Source of the DNA: Tissierella praeacuta_A
GTDB lineage: Bacteria; Bacillota; Clostridia; Tissierellales; Tissierellaceae
Direction of reading: 5' to 3'
Length of the DNA: 64,000 nucleotides
Assembly (NCBI RefSeq): GCF_040396155.1
Contig: NZ_JBEBOY010000001.1
Location: 1 to 64,000 of the forward strand
Notes under the pieces: model-generated
Told to the model about the DNA's origin: nothing
Databases searched by the model: none
What the model saw: only the letters and a program-made list of their open reading frames with translations
In this document: piece by piece, positions 8,533-17,032 of the stretch
Position numbering within the stretch: the stretch's first letter is position 1
Layout: each line of letters begins with the position of its first letter
Translations under genes and position numbers: made by a program

Positions 8533-9792
8533 TTAGTTTTCTCCACTTATCTCCAAAAATACTACCTTTTTCTTATTTAAAATTAGTATATTGCTTAAAA
8601 ATAAAAGTGTGCCTCCTATTGTTGTTATAAAATAAGCTGGTATTCTATTTAATAAAAATCCAGATAACATTAATCCTAATGGTAATATAATTTTAGCAGC
8701 ACTCATAACTATACTTAAAACACGACCCCTATATTCATCAGGTATTAATCTTTGTAATATATACATAATTGGTATATCTATAAAGGAAATAGTAACTCCA
8801 AAGATTATCATTATTCCACAATAATATAAAGTATATATAGTATTAGTAAATAATAAATTTTTAAACAATATTGGAACTCCTAATAAATTTATACATATAC
8901 CTAATCCTAAGCTGGCAAATGTTAAAATTTTTTTATAAGGAGTTTTTTGCATAATTCTTTTAATCAGCAATGCACCAATTATCATTCCCACTGGAAATGC
9001 ACTCTGAATTATTCCTAAACTCTTAGAATCTAACACCAATACATTATTAATTATATATGGTAAAGGTATTGTGATTGATAAGCCCATAAAAAAATTCAAA
9101 CTAATAAACACACTTAAAATCCCTATTATATCTTTTCTCTCTATAATATATTTCAATCCGTTTTTCATATCTTCTGCAAAACTAATGCTATTTTCTTGCT
9201 TATTATTCCCATTATAATTATATTTAAAATCTATAAACATTTCAGATATTCCTGAAAATATATAGGATATTCCATTGAATAAAATAAAATATCTAATATC
9301 TATGAAAGCAAATATTATTCCTCCAACCATCGGTCCTAGTATGGATGACATTGAATCTATAATCTTACTAGCAGAATTAATATTCATCAACATATTTTCT
9401 GATACAATATTAGGAATAGCTGATTCCATAGATATACCAAATATAGTGGTGAAGATCGAAGTAATAAATGTACTTATATATATCATTTGTACTCCTAGAC
9501 CATATATGCCGCTAACTATATATAATAATATAAGAAATATTCCATTTACTATATCCATAGCAACGACTATCTTCTTTTTATCAAATTTATCAGCTATAAC
9601 CCCTGCAAAAGGATTTATAATTACTATTGGTATTATACTAACTATAATGCTCAAAGCAAAGTTCATCCCTGATCCTGTAATCTTTAATACATGAAGTCCT
9701 GTGGCAAATGAATAAATAGATGCACCAAAAATAGATACGAATTTTCCCAATGAAAATAATATAAAATTTAATCTCTGTCTTTTATCTTTCAT
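8533..9792 (-). CDS. MFS exporter (MefA/EntS-like, MFS_3 group)
   Basis: A 419-residue major facilitator with about twelve hydrophobic helices. The loop between helices 2 and 3 has the drug-exporter signature AGVIADKFDKKK. It most resembles the macrolide-efflux/enterobactin-exporter branch, so an exported antibiotic or other small molecule is likely, but the substrate cannot be named. Its own promoter has the long 19-bp spacer of MerR-regulated genes and the upstream gene encodes a MerR-type regulator, so the exporter is probably induced by the ligand of that regulator. Start ATG follows AGGAGG. Confidence 0.85.
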   Translation of the reverse strand: MKDKRQRLNFILFSLGKFVSIFGASIYSFATGLHVLKITGSGMNFALSIIVSIIPIVIINPFAGVIADKFDKKKIVVAMDIVNGIFLILLYIVSGIYGLGVQMIYISTFITSIFTTIFGISMESAIPNIVSENMLMNINSASKIIDSMSSILGPMVGGIIFAFIDIRYFILFNGISYIFSGISEMFIDFKYNYNGNNKQENSISFAEDMKNGLKYIIERKDIIGILSVFISLNFFMGLSITIPLPYIINNVLVLDSKSLGIIQSAFPVGMIIGALLIKRIMQKTPYKKILTFASLGLGICINLLGVPILFKNLLFTNTIYTLYYCGIMIIFGVTISFIDIPIMYILQRLIPDEYRGRVLSIVMSAAKIILPLGLMLSGFLLNRIPAYFITTIGGTLLFLSNILILNKKKVVFLEISGEN

Positions 9793-9816
9793 ATTGATTC
9801 CTCCTATCTTAACTAC

Positions 9817-9847
9817 ATTCTAAATAGTAGTCCTTAGCCGATGTCAA
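9817..9847 (-). promoter_or_regulatory. MerR-type promoter with 19-bp spacer
   Basis: The minus strand reads TTGACA, 19 bp, then TAGAAT ahead of the exporter gene. Over-long 19-20-bp spacers are the hallmark of promoters activated by MerR-family proteins through DNA distortion. The spacer contains CTAA...TTAG as a possible dyad for the regulator encoded next door. Confidence 0.65.
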
Positions 9848-9883
9848 TATAATTTCTAAGTCTTTTTGTTTGCACAAATAACT

Positions 9884-9907
9884 AAAGATAGGGTTAACCC
9901 TATCTTT
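9884..9907 (-). terminator. Perfect 24-bp palindrome at the end of the MerR fusion gene
   Basis: AAAGATAGGG, then TTAA, then its exact complement. The TAG stop of the regulator gene is inside the arm. The following minus-strand sequence (CTTTAGTTATTTG) is only moderately T-rich, so it may act as a weak terminator or RNA end stabiliser. Confidence 0.5.
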
Positions 9908-11117
9908 TTCCATAATATAAATAAGAATATACCTCTTCTCCTTTTACAAAATAATCTTCATATTTTCCACCCTTATTAATAGGCTGTGATATATTATCAT
10001 AAATAATTTTATAATTTAATTTTTCTATTTCTTTCTTTACATAGTTTATATTAAAGTTCTTTCTATATTTACTATCTATTCTACTATTTGCATTGAAGTT
10101 TTTAAACATTATATATGTCCCTATTAGCCAAGCAGATTCTTTAATATAATTATCAATTTTATTTAACAAAAACTGTTCATTTTCAAACCCATAATTACTA
10201 CTTCCTGAAAAATCTACGAGAACATCAATAGATTTATTTTCTATGGGAACTTCAGTAAAATCAGAACATATAAATATTATATTCTTATTACAATTTATAA
10301 AATCTAGTATTCCCTTCAAAAATTTATGTCTTCCTAAATCATTATCAACAGCTATATAAGTGGAACCCTCTGGTAATTCATCATAGATATGCCTTAAAAA
10401 GAAACCCATTCCAGAACCTAATTCCAATATTGTTTTATTTTTAAAATTATTATAATCTATTTTTTTATGTATTAATTCTAAACCTTTGTATACATTATCT
10501 AAATATTGTATATCCGTTGAACTTATATATTCTCCTATATAATTATTATCAAAAATCAACCTATGTTCTATATGTTTACTGTTACTTATTAATATTCCAT
10601 CATCAATTTTATATTCTACTCCACAATTACATATTAACTCTCCATTAATTATTTGGTTATTATCTATATCCCCTTTGGAAATCATCAAATCCCTGTTACA
10701 TCTTGGACATTTAAATATACTTAAATTTTTAAGATTTATACCTATTTTATTTTTTATTTCTTTATTATAGCTCTGTAATTTATCTATTTTTTTCCTGAGA
10801 TTATTTCTCATTTCTTTGAGATTTTCTATTTCTTTTCCTATAATCTCATATTTACTTTCAAAAAATGTTTTGTAATACTGATTTTGTTCATATGGAGTAA
10901 GATTTCCTAATCTTCTAAACATAAATATAGATTTAATTTCATTTAATGTGAATCCCATATTCTTTAAATCTAAAATATCTTGTAAGTCTATTTCACATCT
11001 ATTGTCAAAATCGTATTGACCACCATGCATCTCAGGTATAATCAATCCCAAATCCATATAATGTCTAACAGTATCAATAGTAAGATTGCTATTCTCAGCA
11101 AATTTCCCTATTCTCAT
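9900..11117 (-). CDS. MerR-family regulator fused to a zinc ribbon and a SAM-dependent methyltransferase
   Basis: A 405-residue fusion. Residues 1-70 form a MerR winged helix-turn-helix (MRIGKFAENSNLTIDTVRHY start, then the WING-like LIIPEMHGGQYDF). Residues about 85-130 are a coiled dimerisation helix. Cys137, Cys140, Cys163 and Cys165 form a four-Cys zinc ribbon resembling the one in RlmA/TlrB rRNA methyltransferases. Residues about 225-340 are a class I methyltransferase with motif I ELGSGMG (232-238) and acidic Asp258. A longer frame exists to 11171, but a promoter whose -10 lies at 11143-11148 and a GGTGGTG site before 11117 fix the start. It probably controls the adjacent exporter; whether the methyltransferase acts on RNA, the drug or is only a sensor is unknown. 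Confidence 0.8.
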   Translation of the reverse strand: MRIGKFAENSNLTIDTVRHYMDLGLIIPEMHGGQYDFDNRCEIDLQDILDLKNMGFTLNEIKSIFMFRRLGNLTPYEQNQYYKTFFESKYEIIGKEIENLKEMRNNLRKKIDKLQSYNKEIKNKIGINLKNLSIFKCPRCNRDLMISKGDIDNNQIINGELICNCGVEYKIDDGILISNSKHIEHRLIFDNNYIGEYISSTDIQYLDNVYKGLELIHKKIDYNNFKNKTILELGSGMGFFLRHIYDELPEGSTYIAVDNDLGRHKFLKGILDFINCNKNIIFICSDFTEVPIENKSIDVLVDFSGSSNYGFENEQFLLNKIDNYIKESAWLIGTYIMFKNFNANSRIDSKYRKNFNINYVKKEIEKLNYKIIYDNISQPINKGGKYEDYFVKGEEVYSYLYYGKR

Positions 11118-11142
11118 CAAATCACCACCTAATATTATTAAT

Positions 11143-11171
11143 ATCATAAGATAAATATTTACACCCTTCAA
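11143..11171 (-). promoter_or_regulatory. Promoter of the MerR fusion gene
   Basis: Minus-strand TTGAAG, 17-bp spacer, TATGAT. Its position downstream of the first in-frame start codon at 11171 supports initiation at 11117 instead. Confidence 0.6.
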
Positions 11172-11177
11172 TTTTTA

Positions 11178-11225
11178 TTATAGAAAAGATACTTGTTTTA
11201 CTATAAACAAGTATCTTTTCTATAA
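11178..11225. terminator. Bidirectional-looking terminator after mutS2
   Basis: A near-perfect inverted repeat of about 20 bp per arm (TATAGAAAAGATACTTGTTT and its complement) with a short loop, followed by A/T-rich sequence. It separates mutS2 from the MerR fusion gene. Confidence 0.8.
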
Positions 11226-11240
11226 TCTTAAATACATCAT

Positions 11241-13619
11241 TTATTTAATTTCTACTACTGTAACACCATCTCCGCCTTCTCCATAAACACCTAATCTCGA
11301 TGATTTCACATGCCTATGACTTCTTAAATATCCTTTTATGCCATCTCTGAGCACTCCAGTACCTTTACCATGAATTATATTAATTTGCTTTAGTCCTGCA
11401 ATATATGCATCATCTAAATATTTGTCTAATTCTAAAAATGCCTCGTCTAAATTTTTTCCTCTTAAATCAATCTCACTCTTTATATCCTTAGACTTAGAAC
11501 CCATGATTTTCTTAGTACTAACATGAATTTTCTCCTCTTCATCTGAGGTAGTTCGTTTTAGTGTAGATATATGAGAAGTTATTTTCATTATACCTACTTG
11601 AATCTTTACATTACCGTTGTCATCAGGTTCTTCTAATACAGTTCCCTTTTGATTAAATGTAAGTACTTCTACAGTTTCTCCAACCTTTAGATTCTTTGGA
11701 GGTTTATTAGACTTTACATTTAATATACTTCGAGATACTTCTCCCTCTGCCTTATTTAATTTATCTTTTAATCTATCTTGTGCCTCTTGAAGTTTTTTAT
11801 TTCTATCCTTCTCTATTTCACTAGAAATTTCTCTTATTTCTCCTACTAGAGAATCTGCATCTTCCTTAGCTAACCTTAATATATTTCTTGCATCTTCCTT
11901 AGCTTTATTTATTATTTTATCTCGCATTTCCTTGGTTTTGTCTTTTTCTGTTTCTAAATCTTCTTTTAACTTTTCTACTTCTAATCTATATCTTTCTGCT
12001 TCTTGCCTATTTGCCTCTGTAGCTAATCTATCTTTTTCCATAGCCTGTAATACATCTTCAAACTCTACATTTTCCTTAGAAATAAGATTTCTTGCATAGC
12101 CAATGATATAATCTTCTAATCCAAGTCTTTTAGATATTTCAAATGCATTGGATTTTCCAGGAACTCCAATTAATAGCCTATATGTAGGACTTAATGTCTC
12201 TACATCAAACTCTACTGAGGCATTCTTTACTCCTTCTGTAGTCAATGCATATAGTTTCAATTGACTGTAATGGGTTGTAGCAATAGTTCTAACGTTTAAC
12301 TTTAATAAATGGTCAAGGATTGACATAGCAAGTGCTGCTCCCTCTGTTGGGTCTGTTCCCGCCCCAAGCTCATCAAATAAAATTAAACTATTATATTCCA
12401 CATTAGATAATATATCTACTATATTTACCATATGAGATGAGAAAGTAGAAAGAGACTGTTCTATACTTTGCTCATCACCTATGTCTGAAAAAACTTGATT
12501 AAATACAGCTATTTCAGAATTGAAATCTGCTGGTATATGAAGTCCTGATTGAGCCATTAAAGTAAGTAATCCTACAGTCTTTAATGTAACAGTTTTACCA
12601 CCAGTATTTGGTCCTGTTATTATTAAAGAATTAAAATCCTTACCTAAATATACATCTATTGGTACTATTTTATCTACCTTGAGCAATGGATGACGGCCTT
12701 TTTTAATATTGATATAACCTCTCCCATTTAATATAGGTCTTGTTCCCTTCATACTAAGAGCGAGTTTCCCTTTAGCAAAAATAAAGTCCAATTCTTGAAG
12801 TATATTTTGATTATTGGCAATACCCTCGGCTTCCTCTGCAACTAAATTGGAAAGTTCCCTCAAAATTCTTTCTATCTCTTCTCTTTCTTTTAATTCTAAC
12901 TCTCTTAACTCATTATTTAACTGTACTACTGCCATAGGCTCTATAAACAATGTTGCCCCACTTCCACTCATATCATGGACTAATCCAGGCACATTTCCTC
13001 TATTCTCTGATTTAACCGGTATTACATATCTTCCTTCTCTAATAGTTACAATACTATCTTGAAGATATTTTTTATTGTTTTGGGAATTTATTATGGAATT
13101 TAACTTATCCTTCACACTTTCATTTTTGCTTATTATCTGTCTTCTAATACTTCTAAGCGTAGAACTGGCATTATCTGAGATTTCATTTTCTGATATTATG
13201 GCATTATTTATTTCATCTTCAATAGATTTAAAAGCCCTAAGTCCTTCAACTAAACCTTCAATTATAGGATAATCCGATACTTTATCTTCTTTTGTTTCTT
13301 TTATATAGTTTTTTAATCCCCTGGATACTCTTAAAGAATCTGATATTTTAAGGAGTCCAGAAGGACTAAGAACTCCTCCTATTTCTGCTCTTTTAACTTC
13401 TGGTGTAATACTGTGTATTCCATATAAAGGCGGTGCTCCTCTTTTGATTAATAATGTAGTCGATTCCTCTGTTTCCCTTTGGAGATACTCTATATCTTCT
13501 ATATTTGTCAGTGGTTTTATATCTTTTACTTTCTCTTTTCCTAAGCTAGATTCAGCTTTTTCGAGAAGTAAGTCTATTATTTTATCGTATTCTAATGTTT
13601 TTAAGGTCTTTAAATTCAT
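11241..13619 (-). CDS. mutS2: Endonuclease MutS2
   Basis: MutS-family ATPase with C-terminal Smr nuclease domain, involved in suppressing recombination and in ribosome quality control in Firmicutes. Walker A is GPNTGGKTV, with the family core DELGAGTDPTEGAALA further on. A long coiled coil (about residues 510-640) precedes the KOW-like region and the Smr domain with EIDLRGKNLDEA and IIHGKGTGVLRDGI. About 792 residues, normal length. An ATG four codons upstream (13631) sits directly on AGAAGGA, so the ATG at 13619 is the better start. Its leftward neighbour is separated by a strong terminator; the gap of about 310 bp to its right holds only the terminator of the U32 gene and A/T-rich sequence. 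Confidence 0.95.
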   Translation of the reverse strand: MNLKTLKTLEYDKIIDLLLEKAESSLGKEKVKDIKPLTNIEDIEYLQRETEESTTLLIKRGAPPLYGIHSITPEVKRAEIGGVLSPSGLLKISDSLRVSRGLKNYIKETKEDKVSDYPIIEGLVEGLRAFKSIEDEINNAIISENEISDNASSTLRSIRRQIISKNESVKDKLNSIINSQNNKKYLQDSIVTIREGRYVIPVKSENRGNVPGLVHDMSGSGATLFIEPMAVVQLNNELRELELKEREEIERILRELSNLVAEEAEGIANNQNILQELDFIFAKGKLALSMKGTRPILNGRGYINIKKGRHPLLKVDKIVPIDVYLGKDFNSLIITGPNTGGKTVTLKTVGLLTLMAQSGLHIPADFNSEIAVFNQVFSDIGDEQSIEQSLSTFSSHMVNIVDILSNVEYNSLILFDELGAGTDPTEGAALAMSILDHLLKLNVRTIATTHYSQLKLYALTTEGVKNASVEFDVETLSPTYRLLIGVPGKSNAFEISKRLGLEDYIIGYARNLISKENVEFEDVLQAMEKDRLATEANRQEAERYRLEVEKLKEDLETEKDKTKEMRDKIINKAKEDARNILRLAKEDADSLVGEIREISSEIEKDRNKKLQEAQDRLKDKLNKAEGEVSRSILNVKSNKPPKNLKVGETVEVLTFNQKGTVLEEPDDNGNVKIQVGIMKITSHISTLKRTTSDEEEKIHVSTKKIMGSKSKDIKSEIDLRGKNLDEAFLELDKYLDDAYIAGLKQINIIHGKGTGVLRDGIKGYLRSHRHVKSSRLGVYGEGGDGVTVVEIK

Positions 13620-13849
13620 TTCAATAATCATTCCTTCTCATAAATTACCTTATAGTAATGCAATTATAACATATTTATATATAATAAAAAAGGATACTAT
13701 TTATGTAAAATTTTATTGTATAATATATAATATATTTTTAGTTATATAATTATAATATGATTAATTAACTAAATTAAGAATTTTCATATTTAATCATTCA
13801 AATAACTATCTCAATATACCAAAGTAATAACTTGTTAGTTATTCATAAT

Positions 13850-13886
13850 AAAAAAGAGAATGGTGATTATCAAATTTCCATTCTCC
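13850..13886 (-). terminator. Rho-independent terminator after the U32 peptidase
   Basis: Minus-strand GGAGAATGG, a loop of about 12 bases, CCATTCTC, then TTTTTT. It ends the zapA-U32 transcription unit. Confidence 0.85.
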
Positions 13887-13943
13887 ACTAATGTATTCTT
13901 TCTAATTGTTTATGTTTTTAAACTATAACCTATTATTCTATTA

Positions 13944-16358
13944 CTACATAATACCTCTGAAATAATGACCATTTGTTATGTTTTTATCTTCTTTAAATTT
14001 ATTTAAAAATTCTTTTACTTCCATTTCGTCTATTTTATTATTGATATAGTCATAGTGAATTCTTTGAATTTCTCTAATTCCCTTTGTCTCAATTGTAAAA
14101 TCTAATCTCATCATTGAAATTCCACTATTTCTTATTTGATTTAAGCTATCTATTACCATTAATGGTACTGAATTGTAAATATTTGAAAATCCTCTTCTTC
14201 TATCCATATAGAAAACAGCATTCATTCTATCCTTTATGCCATATCCTTTGGAAAAATTGCAACTGCTACAATTCTTATCATCTTTACATCCCTTTACTAA
14301 AGACATAGGACAATGCTTAGTCACCATAAGAGGTAGATATCCGTATACAATGGCCTCTGTAAAGGCATGAGATGATTCTTCAATTTTTTTAATTTGATTT
14401 AAGTTTAATTCAGGTGATAATGTGATACTTTCTAAACCTGTATTATCTAGATAATCTAAGGTAAAACTATTAAATACATTTAAGCCTATATCTCCATGAA
14501 TCTTTACATTAAATCTATCTTTCATATATTTTAAACTGCCTAAGTTAGATACAGAAATACCATCTAAATTTTCCTTTATAGGCTCTATAATCTCTCCTAA
14601 AGTTTCCAAGTCTTTTTGATATAAAATCTTGTCAGTCCAAATATATATCTCTTTATTATGTTTTTTGACTTTAGAAATTACCTCTTCTAAACCATTATAA
14701 AATCCTACATAAACTCTATCAAGTTTCTCTAAGTCCAATTTATTAAATTGTTCTATAGTGTTGACTCTTATACTTAGCTTATTGTTTATTTCTTTTTTAA
14801 TATTCTTATGTCCAAAAAATCTCTGCTTTTTCTCATTATATATTTTTTCATCTATAGGCTTTCTTTTGTTTATATTCTTTACTTCCATATCTATTTTCTG
14901 TATTGCTTCTCGCCTAAGATGATTTAGTACTGATACTGGTAAATAAGAATTATCATCTAAATTTATATTTACATTGTTTAAAGTATAAGTAGTATCACCA
15001 AGTTTAGATAACTGCTCCACTACCTTTTCCTTTGTCAAAGAAACTTTTTCAGATTTTTCTACTTGTACATCAGATACTGCTATAACCATATTACCTTTAA
15101 ACATAACCATTAGCTGTGGACCTTTTCCTATGTTTATATTTATTTCCATATCTATAGGTTTCTTTATATTTTCTTCTTGATAACTTGCTTTAGCACTATT
15201 TAATAGATTAACACTAGAAGTCTTATATACTAAAGAATCATTCAATATATATCCTGGCTTTTCCAGTTTCATAGTTGTCCCCTTTTTACCATGGAATGGA
15301 GCTTTTATACCTTTATACTCACCTCTTCCAGTAACAAACTCTAGTCCGTCACCTTCATTTACATCTTCTTCAAGTGATATAAAAACATTATATTTATCTG
15401 CTCTTGCTACTTTTCCTACTAGAACTCCTCTATTATCAGGTCTTTCTATGGTGATAAAATCTCTGCCAAAATCTCCAAATATTAAACCTTTGGTGAATCC
15501 TCTATTAAATATTTGTTCCACATCTTTTTTATCCTCTGGATTTAGATTTTTACTACCTTCATCTAATGCCTTCCTATAGTTCTTCACTACAGTGGCCACA
15601 TATTCTGGTCTTTTCATTCTTCCTTCTATCTTTAAGGATATAATTCCACTATCAATTACTTCTTCAATTTCATTAATTGTATTTAAGTCTCTGGGACTAA
15701 GTAAATGTTTTTTCTCCCAGCCACTAATTGTATTTCCTTCTTTATCTACTAAAGAAGAAGGCATCCTACAAGGCTGTGCGCATTTACCCCTATTCCCGCT
15801 TCTACCTCCAATAAGACTGCTCATTAGGCATTGTCCCGAATAGCAAACACAAAGAGCCCCATGAATAAATGCTTCTAACTCAATGGGGGTATTTTTATGA
15901 ATATATCTTATTTCATCAATAGGTGTTTCTCGAGCAAGTACAATTCTAGTAAATCCCATATTATAGACAAATTCTGCTCCTGGTAAATTATTTATTGTCA
16001 TTTGTGTACTTCCATGAACATGAAAATCAGGAAAAAATTCTCTTATAAGATTAGCTAAACCTAAATCCTGTACAATAATAGCATCTACATCTATTTCATA
16101 AAGAAATTTTATATAATCTATTACATCTTCCATCTCAGAATTGTCTACTAAAATATTAACGGTTACATATACTTTAACTCCTCTTAAATGAGCATAAGTA
16201 ATAGCATCTCTTAATTCCTCAGAATCAAAATTAGATGCATATTGTCTTGCATTAAAAAGCTTTCCACCTAAGTAAACTGCATTTGCCCCATTTTGTACAG
16301 CAGCATAAAGTGATTCCATACTACCTACTGGAGCCAGTAATTCAATATTATTATTCAC
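13944..16358 (-). CDS. U32 family peptidase with DUF3656 domain (RNA hydroxylation type)
   Basis: 804 residues. The N-terminal U32 domain carries the family signature with EAFIHGALCVCYSGQC and the nearby GNRGKCAQPCR cysteines; a DUF3656 domain follows from about residue 380, and a second partial U32-like barrel with a cluster of Cys (CPMSLVKGC...CSSC) lies near residues 690-720. Proteins of this group (RlhA, TrhP and YrrN/O) are known to hydroxylate tRNA or 23S rRNA rather than act as classical proteases; the conserved cysteines may hold a metal cluster. It starts six bases after zapA, so the two are coupled. Confidence 0.85.
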   Translation of the reverse strand: MNNNIELLAPVGSMESLYAAVQNGANAVYLGGKLFNARQYASNFDSEELRDAITYAHLRGVKVYVTVNILVDNSEMEDVIDYIKFLYEIDVDAIIVQDLGLANLIREFFPDFHVHGSTQMTINNLPGAEFVYNMGFTRIVLARETPIDEIRYIHKNTPIELEAFIHGALCVCYSGQCLMSSLIGGRSGNRGKCAQPCRMPSSLVDKEGNTISGWEKKHLLSPRDLNTINEIEEVIDSGIISLKIEGRMKRPEYVATVVKNYRKALDEGSKNLNPEDKKDVEQIFNRGFTKGLIFGDFGRDFITIERPDNRGVLVGKVARADKYNVFISLEEDVNEGDGLEFVTGRGEYKGIKAPFHGKKGTTMKLEKPGYILNDSLVYKTSSVNLLNSAKASYQEENIKKPIDMEININIGKGPQLMVMFKGNMVIAVSDVQVEKSEKVSLTKEKVVEQLSKLGDTTYTLNNVNINLDDNSYLPVSVLNHLRREAIQKIDMEVKNINKRKPIDEKIYNEKKQRFFGHKNIKKEINNKLSIRVNTIEQFNKLDLEKLDRVYVGFYNGLEEVISKVKKHNKEIYIWTDKILYQKDLETLGEIIEPIKENLDGISVSNLGSLKYMKDRFNVKIHGDIGLNVFNSFTLDYLDNTGLESITLSPELNLNQIKKIEESSHAFTEAIVYGYLPLMVTKHCPMSLVKGCKDDKNCSSCNFSKGYGIKDRMNAVFYMDRRRGFSNIYNSVPLMVIDSLNQIRNSGISMMRLDFTIETKGIREIQRIHYDYINNKIDEMEVKEFLNKFKEDKNITNGHYFRGIM

Positions 16359-16363
16359 AAGTA

Positions 16364-16933
16364 TTAAACTTCCTCCTTGACAAATATATTTTTTTCCCTG
16401 TCTAATTTTCTTATTACTTCTCCCAATTCTTTTTTAGTTTCTATTAACTCAATTTGATTGTCAAATATCTTGTCCTGTAAAGATTTAATCATCTTTTGAC
16501 TTTCTACAAGCTCTTTCTCCTTTAACTCCAAAGCTTGACTATTCTTTTTCATTTCCTTCATTATATTTTCATTTTCAATCTTGGTTTTAAGTAAATCATC
16601 TTTATACTCAGAACATTGTAGTTCCAAACTCTGTATAGTAGCCTTTGCTTTATCAAGCTCAGATATTAGATTCCCGTATTTCTCCATAGGGTCCTTAGCT
16701 TGGTTTTGTAATTTTTCTAATTTTGATTTAGTATTATAAAGCTCATCTGCAATATTTAAAGCTGCTAATGTAGCTGAACTTGTCTGACACAGTCTATCAT
16801 TTTTACTTGATAATTCCTTAATTTTTTTATCAACATAGCTAGCTAGAAATCTAACATAATCTTCATTATCTGATCCCACAACTGTAAAGTTACGACCATC
16901 TATTAATATATTTATTTTGTTTTTTTCCGTCAT
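16364..16933 (-). CDS. zapA: Cell division protein ZapA with long coiled coil
   Basis: Residues 1-65 match the ZapA fold (INILIDGRNFTVVGSDNEDYVRFLASYVDKK split over two strands and a helix, then the ATLAALNIADEL helix). ZapA promotes FtsZ bundling at the division ring. The rest, to residue 189, is a long Lys/Glu-rich coiled coil, making it about twice the length of the Bacillus protein but usual for clostridia. It is followed closely by the U32 gene and preceded by the pheT terminator. Confidence 0.85.
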   Translation of the reverse strand: MTEKNKINILIDGRNFTVVGSDNEDYVRFLASYVDKKIKELSSKNDRLCQTSSATLAALNIADELYNTKSKLEKLQNQAKDPMEKYGNLISELDKAKATIQSLELQCSEYKDDLLKTKIENENIMKEMKKNSQALELKEKELVESQKMIKSLQDKIFDNQIELIETKKELGEVIRKLDREKNIFVKEEV

Positions 16934-17003
16934 AACTATACCACTCCTTTATAGTTTATATTAATATATTCGACGCAACTCTTAAATCTCCTTCTTTTTT
17001 TAG

Positions 17004-17032
17004 AAAAAAGAGTAGATGAATCTACTCTTTTT
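17004..17032 (-). terminator. Rho-independent terminator after pheT
   Basis: Minus-strand AAAAAGAGTAGAT, two-base loop, ATCTACTCTTTTTT. It overlaps the last pheT codon and ends the pheST unit before zapA. Confidence 0.85.

Noticed and set aside
11118..11171. Longer start of the MerR fusion protein
   Set aside because: The gene's promoter lies inside this segment and MerR proteins begin at MRIGKF.
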